The translations under genes and the position numbers were made by a program. Positions 26,981 through 36,181 of a stretch of DNA of 64,000 nt are shown here, in pieces (positions within the stretch are counted from its first letter, which is position 1; every line of letters starts with the position of its first letter). The stretch is from JABURQ01 sp029243145 (GTDB lineage: Bacteria; Planctomycetota; Planctomycetia; Planctomycetales; Planctomycetaceae). The notes under the pieces were generated by a model. The model saw only the letters and a program-made list of their open reading frames with translations, made no database searches and was not told the origin of the DNA. Where the stretch lies: positions 86,335 to 150,334 of the forward strand of contig CBFHYX010000011.1 of NCBI GenBank assembly GCA_965660145.1, read 5' to 3'.

Positions 26981-27733
26981 TAGCCCGGTGAAAAACTCAA
27001 CTTATTCGCCAAATCCGTTTCTCAACCGATCTAATAGCAGACCGAATAAGGCTTCATCCGGGATTTGCGTATTCATCCTGAAGATTGACATAAAGTGGAC
27101 ATGTCTTTCCCATGCTGGGAAATTCAACATGTTGGCAACTTCGTCAACCGCACAATGAAGTCACGAACAGGTAGCTGGATTCGCAAGAATTCAGACGAAA
27201 TGTGGGTGACAGCGTGGTCCTTCTGAACTCTTGCGAGTCCAGCTACGGGCGAGGTACAAACAACCGATCTCACCCAGACCGCTGGTACGGAGCAACAATA
27301 AAATGAAGTCATTGACGCGAACGACTTATAGATATCGAAACGAATGAGAATCCGAACCGAAACTCCTATCACCCCAGCAGACTGAATACGCATTCGTCGG
27401 ATGAACCCGAATAAGGCCAGAGAATCCAGGAAATTTTGGCAAAACAGGAGGTTTAAGAGGCTTGAGAGAGTCAATATTGGACAGAGTTCTTTCCGAGCCT
27501 TGGACTCCTCTCGCATCACAATAGAGAGTTGTTAGAATGGTCGTCGCTCGTCGCAAGACGTGACGTTTCAGGCTCTTTTGACAATCCGTTAGCGGGACTG
27601 AGTCAGAAACGAAGGATTGTCCTAATCCCATTTGCTCACGGCTGGTTAACTCAGTACGAGCAGAAATTAGACCATGAATCTTCACCATTCCTGAACGGAA
27701 TCTGGTGACATCCATCATCGAGAGCTGTCATAG
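26981..27733. other. 753-bp intergenic region with a long palindromic repeat
   Basis: No family-recognisable reading frame. Minus-strand frames of 130-131 codons exist (27124-27519 and 27326-27718) but overlap each other in different frames and lack known motifs. The region contains the 76-bp inverted repeat at 27171-27246. A promoter for the transporter downstream must lie near its right end, but I cannot define it. Confidence 0.55.
27171..27246. repeat. 76-bp palindromic element
   Basis: Arms of 25 nt (GTAGCTGGATTCGCAAGAAT... and ...TTGCGAGTCCAGCTAC) are reverse complementary except for two positions and flank a 26-nt centre. It could form a long hairpin of REP or MITE type. No transposase is near. 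Confidence 0.7.
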
Positions 27734-30643
27734 ATGACCAATTTTTTTGAACGGAAAGACCGATGGGGTCACGGACTCGCAATGTATGTCATTGCCGCTG
27801 TGATCTTTCTCATGCCTCCCTGTTGGCTTGTCCTCAAGCAAATCCATCTCGAGAACGATGTCGAGAACTGGCTTCCCGACAACGACAAACAAGCCATCGC
27901 GCTCGATTGGTATCTGTCTCACTTCCCTGAAGAGTCGACCTTATTCATGACTTGGAAAGGAAGTTCGGTCAACGATCCACGGATCAAGTTGCTCGAACGT
28001 CAGCTCGAAGGCATCGCTGATGAGCAAGGCATTCGTCGTGAGGGATCGCCTTACGTGACGGGAGTCTCTACTCCGACCGAAGGTTTGGAACGAATCCTCG
28101 ACCGAGGGATTGAGCAGGAAGAAGCCGTCCGTCGTCTGACAGGATTGTTAATTGGCCGGGGCCCTTTGAAAGTCAAATTGACTGAAGAAGGAACCCAACA
28201 ACAACGGCAACTCATCGAGGAATTAACCACTCAAGCAAAACTGCAGCTCGATCTGGAACTCGAAATCCTTGATCCCTTCCAATATCCCGAACCTGATTTT
28301 ACCGAAGAACAGTACGAACTGCTCAGTCGGATTGAAGCCGAGAAACAAGCCGAGGCGGAAGATGGCAAAAAAATTGACGAGATCTTCATCGAAATTCCTG
28401 ATCACGATTTTCAAGTCAGTTTTCGAGGGATCAATTATTCCCCCGAGAAGACAGCCGCTTTGCAAAGCTTAATCGCAGAGCTGAAATCTCCCGCGTCCAA
28501 AAATCTCCCTGAAGGCCAATCACTGGTTGAATCGACATTTTTTACGGCAGGCACACCGGTTGCGTTATTGGTTCGACTCAACGAGCGGGGTGAAGCCGAT
28601 AAAGAGATTGCCGTCGAACAGATTCGCGACGTTGCAATTGCCTCCGGGATCTCGCCCGATGATTTGCACACGGGAGGTCGACTCGTCGCCAGCGCGGCAC
28701 TAAATCAAGAAGTGCTGAAAGCCGCATTTAATCCCGATTATCCACGCTCACAAGTCCACAAGCGCTCTCCGATTTTACTCTCGATGTTTGTCGGAATCGC
28801 ATTATCGCTGGCGATGCTGCGAAGCATTCGACTCGCCACCCTCGTCATTTTCTCAGCATTCATCACCGTCTACTTCACACTGGCACTGGTTCCGGTGACC
28901 AACGGCAGCATGAATATGGTGCTCGTGGTGATGCCCACATTGCTCATGGTGCTGACGATGTCGGGTGCGATTCACGTCGCGAATTACTGGAAACATGCCG
29001 CACTAAAGACACCCGAAAAGGCAGTTCCGAATGCCTTTCGTCTCGCTTGGAAACCTTGTTTTCTCGCTTCTGTGACGACGGCGATTGGTCTCAGCTCTTT
29101 GGGAACTAGCCCTCTTGTTCCTGTCCGCGATTTTGGAATCTACTCGGCCGCTGGCTGTATTATTGCCTTTATCGTCGTTCTGTATGTACTGCCATCCCTA
29201 TTACAGTTTTGGCCCAGTCGCAGAGTGAACGCACAAAAAGTCAACTCGAAGCCTTGGCAACATCTTGGTGCGTTTCTTTGTCGTCACCATCGACTGGTCA
29301 CGACGGTTTGCATCTTGATCGCGGTTGGATCTGTGTTTGGTCTGAAGAATTTTAGTACCGAAACCAAAGTCATTCGTTACTTCCCCGAAGATAATAAAGT
29401 TGTTCAAGACTATCACTTCATCGAAGAGAATCTTGTTCACATTGTCGGCGTCGATACCATCGTGAAGTTCAAGGCAAAAGCGCTGGAAGACATGACAATC
29501 GTCGAACGGATGGAAGTGGTTCGCAAGCTGGAAGAACGAATTCGCAAACATCCAGAAATCAGCGGCACCGTCTCGTTGGCAGACTTCTTTGAAGAGACCG
29601 AAAAGCCGGAATCGAAAAAGATAAAATCGGGAGGCGGATTCAGCCTCCTGAATCCCAGGGTTCAAGCCATTCGTCGTGCCAACGAAATTGAAAAACGGAT
29701 TCGTGACGGACGTTACGACGTCTCTTCGTTCCTTTCCATGCCCATCGAAGAAGGTGAAGAATCACCGGTCGAAGTCTCGGAACATCATTACGAATTGAGT
29801 AACCCGGAAGACGAGCTGTGGCGCATTACCGCTCAAGTCGCCATTATGAGCGACCTCGATTATGCGGACCTCACAGAAGAAATCAATCTGATGGCTCAAG
29901 AGGAATTGCGACTGTATCAGGCCGACCACGTGGTCAGCGGCATGGTCCCCATCTTCCTCAGAACACAAGAAGCGGTCTTGGAATCGCTCATCCGTAGCTT
30001 TGCGTATGCGTTCATCATCATCGCCATAGTCATGATGATTGTCCTCAAAGACTTCGTCGCCGGGCTGCTTACGATGCTCCCGAATCTTTGGCCGGTCGGT
30101 GTCGTCTTTGGATTGATTTCTTGGAGCGGCTTGGATGTTGATATCGGTACGATGATCACCGCGTCGGTCGCGTTGGGAATTGCCGTCGATGGAACATTGC
30201 ATTTACTGACTTGGTTCCGAGAAGGAATCGCAGAAGGCAAAACATCAGAAGAAGCCATTGCGCTCGCGATGGGGCATTGTGCTCCCGCACTGTGGCAAAC
30301 CAGTATGGCTGTCGGACTTGGATTGTTTATGTTGTCCTTCGCCGACTTATTACTGGTCAGTCGTTTCGGTTGGTTAATGGCCACCCTGATTTTTGCCGCA
30401 TTGATTGCCGACTTGATTCTCTTGCCGGCAATGTTGGCAGGATCATTGGGAACTTGGATCGCACGCCGTGTGAAACCAGAGGATCAGGATGCGTCCATGA
30501 ATCTGGATGATGAAAGTGAGTCGGTGGTCACTGAAGAAAACTCGAGCAGCAATGAGAATTCGGCTCCCGAACCTCACATTCATACAAATCCCGAAGCCAA
30601 AGCCAAGTTTTTCCGTAAAGATTCTGGCAAATCAACCAGTTGA
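27734..30643 (+). CDS. MMPL/RND-family membrane transporter
   Basis: This 969-residue protein has the duplicated RND plan. TM1 is near residues 15-33, followed by a large extracytoplasmic domain (about 35-330). Then come five helices (GIALSLAMLRSIRLATLVIFSAFITVYF and following), TM7 near 515 (LVTTVCILIAVGSVFGL), a second soluble domain, and a last bundle with VDIGTMITASVALGIAVDGTLHL. HLENDVENWLP near the start is typical of MMPL/hopanoid-transporter-like proteins. The final 60 residues are polar and disordered. It probably extrudes lipids or hydrophobic compounds by proton exchange. The next gene follows after 12 bases and is likely co-transcribed. Confidence 0.85.
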   Translation: MTNFFERKDRWGHGLAMYVIAAVIFLMPPCWLVLKQIHLENDVENWLPDNDKQAIALDWYLSHFPEESTLFMTWKGSSVNDPRIKLLERQLEGIADEQGIRREGSPYVTGVSTPTEGLERILDRGIEQEEAVRRLTGLLIGRGPLKVKLTEEGTQQQRQLIEELTTQAKLQLDLELEILDPFQYPEPDFTEEQYELLSRIEAEKQAEAEDGKKIDEIFIEIPDHDFQVSFRGINYSPEKTAALQSLIAELKSPASKNLPEGQSLVESTFFTAGTPVALLVRLNERGEADKEIAVEQIRDVAIASGISPDDLHTGGRLVASAALNQEVLKAAFNPDYPRSQVHKRSPILLSMFVGIALSLAMLRSIRLATLVIFSAFITVYFTLALVPVTNGSMNMVLVVMPTLLMVLTMSGAIHVANYWKHAALKTPEKAVPNAFRLAWKPCFLASVTTAIGLSSLGTSPLVPVRDFGIYSAAGCIIAFIVVLYVLPSLLQFWPSRRVNAQKVNSKPWQHLGAFLCRHHRLVTTVCILIAVGSVFGLKNFSTETKVIRYFPEDNKVVQDYHFIEENLVHIVGVDTIVKFKAKALEDMTIVERMEVVRKLEERIRKHPEISGTVSLADFFEETEKPESKKIKSGGGFSLLNPRVQAIRRANEIEKRIRDGRYDVSSFLSMPIEEGEESPVEVSEHHYELSNPEDELWRITAQVAIMSDLDYADLTEEINLMAQEELRLYQADHVVSGMVPIFLRTQEAVLESLIRSFAYAFIIIAIVMMIVLKDFVAGLLTMLPNLWPVGVVFGLISWSGLDVDIGTMITASVALGIAVDGTLHLLTWFREGIAEGKTSEEAIALAMGHCAPALWQTSMAVGLGLFMLSFADLLLVSRFGWLMATLIFAALIADLILLPAMLAGSLGTWIARRVKPEDQDASMNLDDESESVVTEENSSSNENSAPEPHIHTNPEAKAKFFRKDSGKSTS

Positions 30644-30655
30644 TGAGCGTCTGAG

Positions 30656-31414
30656 ATGAGTGATCTGCCACACCCTTATCGCGATGGTTATCGGCTCACT
30701 CCTCAGCTAAAAACAGTCTCACACGATCAAATCTTCACCGGAACGAAACAAGAGCGACAACGCCTGATCTCGGGAAAACAACAAATTCCCAGCGATCAAG
30801 CTTGGCTGGTCGAGGAAGACTGCCCTCTCTCATTACAGAACGACGTCTTTTCTTTTCTGAAGAATTCGGTCCCTGAAAAAATCACTCAAGCGAACTCACT
30901 CAAAGAGTTGGCCCCACTAATTGCCGAGGACTTTGTGATTCACCGGCAAAAGGATGGCCGTGATTTTATGTCGTTCGGTGCAGTCATGCTGCCGACCGGT
31001 TGGCGACCCGATGAAATGATCGGGAAATCCTTTCGTGAGATCCACTCTCCCATCCCCGGCATGAATCTCAATCAAAGTGAGTCGCTGGTGGATGCCATGA
31101 TTCATTCGGGACCGTTCGAGCGATACGTCTGGGGTGTTCGGTTTTCAGACCGTCTCAACGACCATCCTGATCAAGCGTCCGTCCGCTGGAACGACCAACA
31201 ACCACAAATCTGCATCAAGTTGGAGCGACAGGTGACAGTCGGTTTTCCCGCACATTCCGCGTTGCTGTTCCTGATACGACAATCGACAATCCCTCAGTAT
31301 GAGATCGACAAACCCGCACTGCGAAAAACCCTTCGTAGCATGTCGGAAGATCAGTTGAAGTATAAAGGAATCAATGACGACATCGATCTCTTGCTCAACT
31401 GGCTGGATTCCTGA
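30656..31414 (+). CDS. DUF3445 / HODM-like heme-dependent oxidative N-demethylase
   Basis: The 252-residue sequence matches the DUF3445 family, named for the alpha subunit of heme-dependent oxidative N-demethylase. It has LVEEDCPLSLQNDV, DFMSFGAVMLPTGWRPDEMIGKSFREIHSPIPGMN, FERYVWGVRFSDRL and LERQVTVGFPAHSALLFLIRQ. In Pseudomonas that enzyme uses heme and O2 to remove methyl groups from secondary amines, together with flavin/ferredoxin reductase subunits. No such subunits are next to this gene, so its electron source is unknown. Fungal and bacterial solitary homologues exist. It sits 12 bases after the RND transporter, suggesting co-expression. Confidence 0.85.
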   Translation: MSDLPHPYRDGYRLTPQLKTVSHDQIFTGTKQERQRLISGKQQIPSDQAWLVEEDCPLSLQNDVFSFLKNSVPEKITQANSLKELAPLIAEDFVIHRQKDGRDFMSFGAVMLPTGWRPDEMIGKSFREIHSPIPGMNLNQSESLVDAMIHSGPFERYVWGVRFSDRLNDHPDQASVRWNDQQPQICIKLERQVTVGFPAHSALLFLIRQSTIPQYEIDKPALRKTLRSMSEDQLKYKGINDDIDLLLNWLDS

Positions 31415-31420
31415 TCCCCC

Positions 31421-32270
31421 TCAACGACTCGCAAATGCACCTCGCAACAAACGCTCATCAAAATGCTGCGGCGTTTCCTGATCAGAGGCATACAGATAGA
31501 GCGCTGCGATAATAATGGTATTCAAGGCTGACGAAATCAGCGATACGAGCATCAACCCAACCACTCCCAAAACGACGGCTGCAATTCCCAGTGAAGCGGT
31601 TCCCTGAGCAATCAGCCAGGCTCCTCCCAAAAGTGGGATCAAACAGATGATGGTGCCGATAAACACCATAAAACCAACACCAAAATTCGCACCGATTGAT
31701 TCACCCCAGGTTTTCTTGATCACGCTCCAGGACCGTTTGACGGCATCAACGGGACCAACATTTTCAACCACCAGAAACCGGCACCACAAAGTAAGTGGGA
31801 ATCGTCCACCCTGCCCCTAGCACCATCGAGACAATGGCCCCGATCTTCTCATTTCGAGACTCGATCATTTTTAAGATGAGCCCTACCGTGGCAGAGACTA
31901 ACGCCCAGCCGAAAATGACCGGTAAGCGTTTTCCGGCTGCCCGAAAACCGTCAGCAACGGTCGGGTCTCCTCCGCGAAAACGAATTATGGCACAAGCCAC
32001 CAATGCCGAGTTGAAAAACACAATCACAAAATAATTCAAAAAGTAGAAGAGGAACGTCAACGCCCAGACCAGCGGGTTTTCCGCAGCCTCACCGTTATCA
32101 ATCATGACACGAAATTGTTCACTCAGAAAAGCCGGCACGAGAAAACTGGCCATGACCAACATGCAGCAGATTCCACTCATCAGTGGATACAAAAGTAACT
32201 CTTTATCCATCTTCAAAACGCGGAAACTCTCTTTCGACAATTCCCAACCGTTGGCTAATCTTTCAAACAT
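31421..32270 (-). pseudogene. DUF6159-family membrane protein split by a one-base frameshift
   Basis: Two adjoining minus-strand frames make one protein. The first, 168 residues, begins ERLANGWELSKESFRVLKMDKELLLYPL and runs through four helices to IPTYFVVPV. The second begins at VVENVGPVDAVKRSWSVIKKTWGESIGANF and continues through two helices to the normal end. The join needs removal of one base in the AAA (minus-strand TTT) at 31775-31777, giving VPVLVVENVGP. DUF6159 proteins are roughly 270-residue membrane proteins of unknown function, and the rejoined product has this length. Either a genuine pseudogene or a homopolymer sequencing error. Confidence 0.8.
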
Positions 32271-32587
32271 GTTGTACCTGTTAATAAAGAGGCGAGTGGA
32301 AGCTGATCAGATAACGGAAAAAATGAACCGGAGAATCATCATTTTGCGGATTTTGCAAAAGTGGCGTTAGCCCGTCTTTGGATCAAAGTATCTTACGACC
32401 ACCAAACAGTCAATTTGTGATTCGCGCGGTTCCCTATAATTCGTACACGACAACGAGGAACTCTGACGGTCACACAACCAAGAAAACCATAATTTGTGCT
32501 ATCCTTCACAGTGGTAAACCTGTTATCAATAAATTGATAGAAAAACTGTCCCGCTTCGATTCCCACCGCTGAAAATGGATTAACATC
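32271..32587. other. 317-bp divergent intergenic region with AT-rich palindrome
   Basis: It separates the minus-strand DUF6159 gene from the plus-strand SMP-30 gene, so it must hold both promoters. The only clear structure is the perfect palindrome TATCAATAAATTGATA at 32524-32539, about 50 bases before the ATG. I see no open reading frame of interest. Confidence 0.55.
32524..32539. promoter_or_regulatory. 16-bp palindrome, candidate operator
   Basis: Perfect 7-bp arms TATCAAT and ATTGATA around AA, located 49 bases before the start of the SMP-30-like gene. The size and position suit a dimeric repressor site, but no regulator gene is adjacent. Confidence 0.4.
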
Positions 32588-33616
32588 ATGAATCAAATTC
32601 TACGGAAGTACCTGCCACTGTGCATTTTGGCCTGCGTGATCACCTCTCACCTCGACGCCGAGATTTTCACAAAACCGACGGGTGACACGAAGATTCTTCC
32701 CAATAACTCAACGCTGAAAGAGATCTGGAACGAGGGAGAATTCACAGAAGGAGTGGCCGTCAATTCCAAAGGTGATATTTATTTCAGCGACATTGCCTTT
32801 AATCCGAAAGAAAAAGGGCGAATTCTGAAACTCGACCCCCAATCGGGAACCGTGAAGGTTCATTGCAAAGATAGTGGTAAAAGTAACGGCTTGTTTTTTG
32901 ATTCCAAGGGACGATTAATTGCAGCTTGTGGAGCCAATGGAGGCCATCGCGCCATCGTCGAAATCAAACCGGATGGGACTGTGGTCGTCATACAGTCAAA
33001 ATTTGACGGAAAGCAGTTCAATTCACCCAACGACCTCGTCATCGACTCTCTGAACAACATTTACTTCAGTGATCCTCGTTATGTGGGACCAGAACCCATT
33101 GAACTTGATCATCAATCCGTCTTTCGGATCACTCCACAAGGAAAAGTGACTCGAGTGACGACCAACATTTCCAAACCGAACGGAGTCCATATTTCGCCCG
33201 ATCAGAAAACTCTCTATGTGGCAGAAACCAATAACGGCAGTTTCGATGTCACCAAAACTCCCGACGTCAAACCGAAAATGACAATGACGCTCAATGCCTT
33301 CCCATTGAATGCTAATGGCACGGTCGGTGAGAAAACACAATTAGCCGACTTCGGACAAGAAGTCGGGACCGATGGGATGACAGTTGATACTGACGGAAAT
33401 GTTTACGCGGCAGTCCGCAGTGAAAGTCGATTCGGCATCGTCGTTTATTCTCCAGAAGGGACCGAACGGGCCTTCATCCCAACACCTGCCCTCCCCACTA
33501 ATTGTACGTTTGGGATTGGCAAACAGGCTCACACATTGTTCGTCACGGCAGGCGGTGGACTTTATCAAATCACCTTGAAAACCACGGGCTTTCATCCCAC
33601 TCTCAAACAGAAATAA
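32588..33616 (+). CDS. secreted SMP-30/gluconolactonase/LRE-like protein
   Basis: A signal peptide (LPLCILACVITSHLDA) precedes a six-bladed beta-propeller of the SMP-30 type. The blades show VAVNSKGDIYFSDI, NGLFFDSKGRLIAACGANGG, NSPNDLVIDSLNNIYFSDPRYVG, KPNGVHISPDQKTLYVAET and VDTDGNVYAAVR. The PNDL and PNGV asparagines are typical of the Ca2+ site in gluconolactonases. At 342 residues it is the usual length. Exported planctomycete homologues are often of unknown substrate; a lactonase or sugar-lactone binding role is the best guess. Confidence 0.87.
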   Translation: MNQILRKYLPLCILACVITSHLDAEIFTKPTGDTKILPNNSTLKEIWNEGEFTEGVAVNSKGDIYFSDIAFNPKEKGRILKLDPQSGTVKVHCKDSGKSNGLFFDSKGRLIAACGANGGHRAIVEIKPDGTVVVIQSKFDGKQFNSPNDLVIDSLNNIYFSDPRYVGPEPIELDHQSVFRITPQGKVTRVTTNISKPNGVHISPDQKTLYVAETNNGSFDVTKTPDVKPKMTMTLNAFPLNANGTVGEKTQLADFGQEVGTDGMTVDTDGNVYAAVRSESRFGIVVYSPEGTERAFIPTPALPTNCTFGIGKQAHTLFVTAGGGLYQITLKTTGFHPTLKQK

Positions 33617-33666
33617 CACTCGCCACTTGCGTTGAGACAACTTTTGACTTTAGTGGGATCGTCAAT

Positions 33667-34524
33667 GTGAAGACTGTCATTCTCGGGGGATACGGACAAC
33701 TCGGCACAGCTCTGGAAAAGTTTTCGCCGGAAACAGTTGTGGCACTTTCGCGAAAAAATGCCGACCTGACAAACATCGATCAGCTCTTCGCAAAACTGGA
33801 ATCATTGTCACCTGAAGTTCTCATCAATTGCGCAGCCTACAATCTCGTCGATCAAGCAGAAGCTGAGCCAGATGCCGCATTCGCAATGAACTCTGATGCC
33901 CCCGCCCGATTGGCAGAATGGTGTGAGTCACGCGGAATCATTTTCGTTCACTTCAGTACCGATTACGTCTTTGGCGGTGATCCCAATCGTGACGTGCCCT
34001 ATCGAGAAGAGGACGCTCCGCTTCCGGTCTCACGCTATGGAGAAAGCAAATTGGCAGGTGAGCGAAACGTATTGGCAGCTTGCCATCAATCATTCGTGAT
34101 TCGAACCTGCGGGCTCTACGGACCGTCTCGGTCACCAGGTAAAGGCAATTTTATCAAGACGATGCTGAAACTTGCCGAAACACGCGATGAATTGAAGATC
34201 GTCGATGACCAGCGCTGCACGCCCACTTTCACCGAAGATCTTGCCGAGGTAACTCTCAAGTTGATTTCCACTCCAGCTTTTGGACTTTATCATGCGACGA
34301 ATTCAGGATCGATGACCTGGTGCGAACTGGCCAAAGAAGTTTTTCGACTTCGCAACTTATCGACGGTCGCTCATCCGATCACTTCGGAACAATACGGGGC
34401 TGTCGCTCAGCGCCCCGCCTATAGTGTTCTCGATTGCTCGAAACTTTCTGAAACAATCCAAGTTTCCTTACCGACTTGGCAATCTGCCGTGGAACGGTAT
34501 CTGAACCTTGCAGAGAGCGAATAA
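33667..34524 (+). CDS. rfbD: dTDP-4-dehydrorhamnose reductase
   Basis: The 285-residue protein has the RmlD/RfbD marks: VILGGYGQLGTAL (Rossmann), INCAAYNLVDQAEAEPD, FSTDYVFGG, YGESKLAGE with catalytic Tyr-x3-Lys, RTCGLYG and DQRCTPTF. It reduces dTDP-6-deoxy-L-lyxo-4-hexulose to dTDP-L-rhamnose, the last step of rhamnose donor synthesis in the cytoplasm. The other rml genes are not in the window. I used GTG 33667, where the Rossmann strand begins; the longer frame upstream is antisense to nothing and only extends into the preceding gene. Confidence 0.88.
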   Translation: MKTVILGGYGQLGTALEKFSPETVVALSRKNADLTNIDQLFAKLESLSPEVLINCAAYNLVDQAEAEPDAAFAMNSDAPARLAEWCESRGIIFVHFSTDYVFGGDPNRDVPYREEDAPLPVSRYGESKLAGERNVLAACHQSFVIRTCGLYGPSRSPGKGNFIKTMLKLAETRDELKIVDDQRCTPTFTEDLAEVTLKLISTPAFGLYHATNSGSMTWCELAKEVFRLRNLSTVAHPITSEQYGAVAQRPAYSVLDCSKLSETIQVSLPTWQSAVERYLNLAESE

Positions 34525-34730
34525 TTTCTGAAAAATTCGATTTCCGTGACGAATTCTGCTGAGATTTGCGGTTCGCAACCGACTGACATATCAGATTACG
34601 AGAAGTTCTCCCGACAAATTCTTACAAAAGGATTGGTCTTTATGAGCCAATTTTTCGTATGATGAAGTACCCGTTCTCGGGGAGTTGCCGATGGATTCCC
34701 GTCTTCGATGGTCGTATTGAAAGGACTGTC

Positions 34731-36116
34731 ATGTCATTTGATCGCTGGACTCGTAAATACCTGCAACGTCTGTTGTTTGGTCAATTCCTTAAAACTTCGG
34801 CAGAATGGCTGGGAGCCTTTCTCCTCAGCTTTGGAACCATTGTCCTGCTCGTCAAATTGACAATGCCATCTCTGTGGCCGAATGTGCTTTGGCTGGGATT
34901 GGGAGCAATTCCCATCTCAATTGCTGCTTGGCAATACGCAATGAAAGATGCATTCACCGAAGGAGAATCGGTCGCATTTCTGGATCAGAAATTACAGGCC
35001 GGCGGTTTGCTGATGTCATTGAGCGAGTCTCCCGACAAAGAATGGCAACAGAAATTGCCACAAGTGGAATCGCAGTGGGCTCAATCATTACCCAAATTTC
35101 ATCCTTCGCGATTTGCCAAAATTGTAGGGGTACCTCTCCTGTTCTGTATCGCTTGTGGATTTGTCCCTCTGCGTGAGACCTCTATTCTGGAAGAACTTAC
35201 TCAGGACTCTGTTGCTGAAGAGAACGTCGAAGAATTAAAAGCGATGATGGAACAATTGGAAGAAGAACAAATTTTAGAGGAAGAAGAGAAGGAACAGATT
35301 GCCCAAGAATTAGAACAACTGCTTGAAGACAAAAACCAACCGCTCACTCACGAGAAATGGGAAACGGTTGACGCCTTGCGACAGAAGATGCAAATGCGAA
35401 TCGATCAATCGTCGATGACCATGGCAAAAGCCGCCGCCGCGGCTGAAACGCTTTCTCAAGCAGGTGATTCCGACGGGCTGACCGAAGAGCAAATCAAACA
35501 ATTGACCGAGCAACTCAGCAGCGGATTGCAACGTCTCACGGAAAAAGGAAATGCCGGATCAAAAAGTGGCAGTAGTCTCAGTCCTGAAATGCAAGAACGG
35601 CTGAGACAGATGATGGCCAACGGCCAACTCTCTCTTCCCAAAGATCCTGCCGAGCGTCAAAAGTTGCTCGATGAACTCAAAGAAGCTCTGAAGCAGGAAT
35701 CCCAAATACTGGCCGAGCTGCGGAAGCAATGCCAGGGCCAATGCCAAAACGGTCAGTGTCAAAACGGAAACTGTGAGGGCGGTCAATGTGAAGGAGAAGG
35801 TCTCGCCAACGGACAAAAACCGGGCAAAGGAGGAATCACTCGCGGTCGAGGCGATGCCGATTTAAACTATGGACACGAAACCGACGAACAAGGCATCAAG
35901 TTCAAAGAGACCGTACTCCCCAAAGGATATCTCGACGATCCTTCGGAAGAAGTCCTGCGATTGACATTCTCACCTCCTGAAGTGGATGTTGCCGACTCTG
36001 CCCCCAAAGGAGCCCCCAGAGAAAGTGGACCTTCCACCGGCAAAGCCACTTGGAATCGAAAATTGTCCCCCAAACATCGCGATGTGGTAAAGGATTACTT
36101 CAACTCCAACGAGTGA
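34731..36116 (+). CDS. membrane protein with coiled coil and Cys/Gln/Gly repeat, first gene of the MoxR/VWA operon
   Basis: Two N-terminal helices (residues about 25-70) and a third (about 125-145) are followed by an extended acidic coiled coil (EELKAMMEQLEEEQILEEEEKEQIAQELEQLLED) and more helical, Gln-rich sequence. Near residues 332-357 there is a repetitive CQGQCQNGQCQNGNCEGGQC segment with cysteines every four or five residues. The C-terminal part ends in LSPKHRDVVKDYFN. Domain order resembles DUF4175-like proteins that precede MoxR in other bacteria. The ATG at 34731 has AAAGGA seven bases upstream. Likely membrane-anchored with a large soluble portion. Confidence 0.75.
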   Translation: MSFDRWTRKYLQRLLFGQFLKTSAEWLGAFLLSFGTIVLLVKLTMPSLWPNVLWLGLGAIPISIAAWQYAMKDAFTEGESVAFLDQKLQAGGLLMSLSESPDKEWQQKLPQVESQWAQSLPKFHPSRFAKIVGVPLLFCIACGFVPLRETSILEELTQDSVAEENVEELKAMMEQLEEEQILEEEEKEQIAQELEQLLEDKNQPLTHEKWETVDALRQKMQMRIDQSSMTMAKAAAAAETLSQAGDSDGLTEEQIKQLTEQLSSGLQRLTEKGNAGSKSGSSLSPEMQERLRQMMANGQLSLPKDPAERQKLLDELKEALKQESQILAELRKQCQGQCQNGQCQNGNCEGGQCEGEGLANGQKPGKGGITRGRGDADLNYGHETDEQGIKFKETVLPKGYLDDPSEEVLRLTFSPPEVDVADSAPKGAPRESGPSTGKATWNRKLSPKHRDVVKDYFNSNE

Positions 36117-36181
36117 ATTCTCACTTGTGATCTAATATCGCGCCACGACTCACAACTCGATTGACCTGACAGGAACCAAGC

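Noticed and set aside
27326..27718. 130-codon minus-strand frame in a long intergenic region
   Set aside because: No family resemblance, overlapped by another frame and partly by repeats; no ribosome site.
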